A stretch of 6,322 bases of DNA from Spirochaetaceae bacterium (GTDB lineage Bacteria; Spirochaetota; Spirochaetia; B11-G9), in NCBI GenBank assembly GCA_030633365.1, contig DAOVSY010000174.1, forward strand, positions 1 to 6,322. The letters run 5' to 3'. The position numbers and the translations under genes are program-made. The notes under the pieces were generated by a model, which worked only from the letters and a program-made list of their open reading frames with translations, was not told the origin of the DNA and made no database searches. This document shows, piece after piece, positions 5,995 through 6,322 of this stretch; position 1 is the first letter of the stretch; every line of letters starts with the position of its first letter.

Positions 5995-6322
5995 ATGCTA
6001 CTATTGAAATCACTCTTTCATCTACTCGAATTTTTACTCTTCTACATCATCAACAGGAAATCAGTCATCCCAAAAATTGCCCTGATATGGCAGGAGAACC
6101 AGAGGTATAAAAGATATTTTATTGAGAAAAATATTAAACTCCCTTTCACTATCCAGGAAAAGTGGTTTATAAGGTCAATGTTTATCAGCAATCCTAAATC
6201 GAGAAAATATTTTACATTAGTAACACCTGAAACAGTACTCTATAGATGGAAAAGGGCAATAAAAGATTACTGGACTTATTACAAACCCAAAACCAGGAAG
6301 AAAGGCAGACCTCCCATTTCAA
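5995..6322 (+). CDS. DDE-type integrase/transposase, N-terminal part (runs off right edge)
   Basis: The frame is open for 109 codons from ATG 5995 to the window end. The N-terminal 20 residues (MLLLKSLFHLLEFLLFYIIN) are hydrophobic. Around residues 60-109 comes a segment typical of integrase-core (rve superfamily) proteins: ISNPKSRKYFTLVTPETVLYRWKRAIKDYW, then the basic RKKGRPPIS. In the family the pattern L-V-x-P-E-T-[LV]-x-x-W, followed by a W-[TK] stretch and GRPP[IL], marks the DNA-binding N-terminal part just before the catalytic DDE domain, which must lie beyond the edge. There is no Shine-Dalgarno sequence before the ATG and no in-frame alternative start back to a stop at 5953-5955. 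Whether it belongs to a complete, mobile insertion sequence cannot be seen. It lies 118 bp after the antitoxin gene on the same strand. Confidence 0.75.
   Translation, partial: MLLLKSLFHLLEFLLFYIINRKSVIPKIALIWQENQRYKRYFIEKNIKLPFTIQEKWFIRSMFISNPKSRKYFTLVTPETVLYRWKRAIKDYWTYYKPKTRKKGRPPIS

Overview
This is an AT-rich bacterial window. It holds a compact block of genes on the minus strand (about 1-4300) and a looser, accessory-looking stretch on the right (about 4400-6322). The chemotaxis pair (a CheW and a double-Cache-like transducer with a C-terminal CheR-type tether), the low GC and the gene style would fit a spirochaete or another anaerobic, motile environmental bacterium. That assignment is an inference and is not proven by any marker in the window.

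Left block, all minus strand. A 5'-complete flavoprotein gene of the GMC oxidoreductase family (cholesterol-oxidase-like branch) starts at 1332 and runs off the left edge. Upstream of it lies a cheW-mcp pair, in transcription order cheW (4297-3797) then mcp (3742-1454), separated by 54 bp. CheW would couple the transducer to the kinase CheA. The transducer senses an unknown extracytoplasmic ligand. Both genes have a strong AAGGAG ribosome site that places the start 7 to 13 codons inside the longest open frame.

The three minus-strand junctions (after mcp, between cheW and mcp, and before cheW) carry related hairpin elements in the same orientation. Read on the transcribed strand the pattern is GGTC, then a stem-loop, then GCTC and ATGC. 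The stems differ in sequence but stay paired, and two half copies sit next to the copy in the cheW leader. This is the most unusual signal in the window.

Right part. From 4581 to 4887 (minus) lies a decayed piece of a sensor histidine kinase with a recognisable N-box but a stop and a frameshift. About 390 bp without a supported gene follow. Then comes a plus-strand type II toxin-antitoxin pair (RelE/HigB-like toxin at 5279-5551, Xre-type antitoxin at 5520-5876, overlapping by 32 bp). At the right edge is the first third or so of a DDE-type integrase/transposase (5995-6322+). Gene decay, a toxin-antitoxin pair and a transposase-like gene together suggest that the right side is a variable region flanking the chemotaxis operon.
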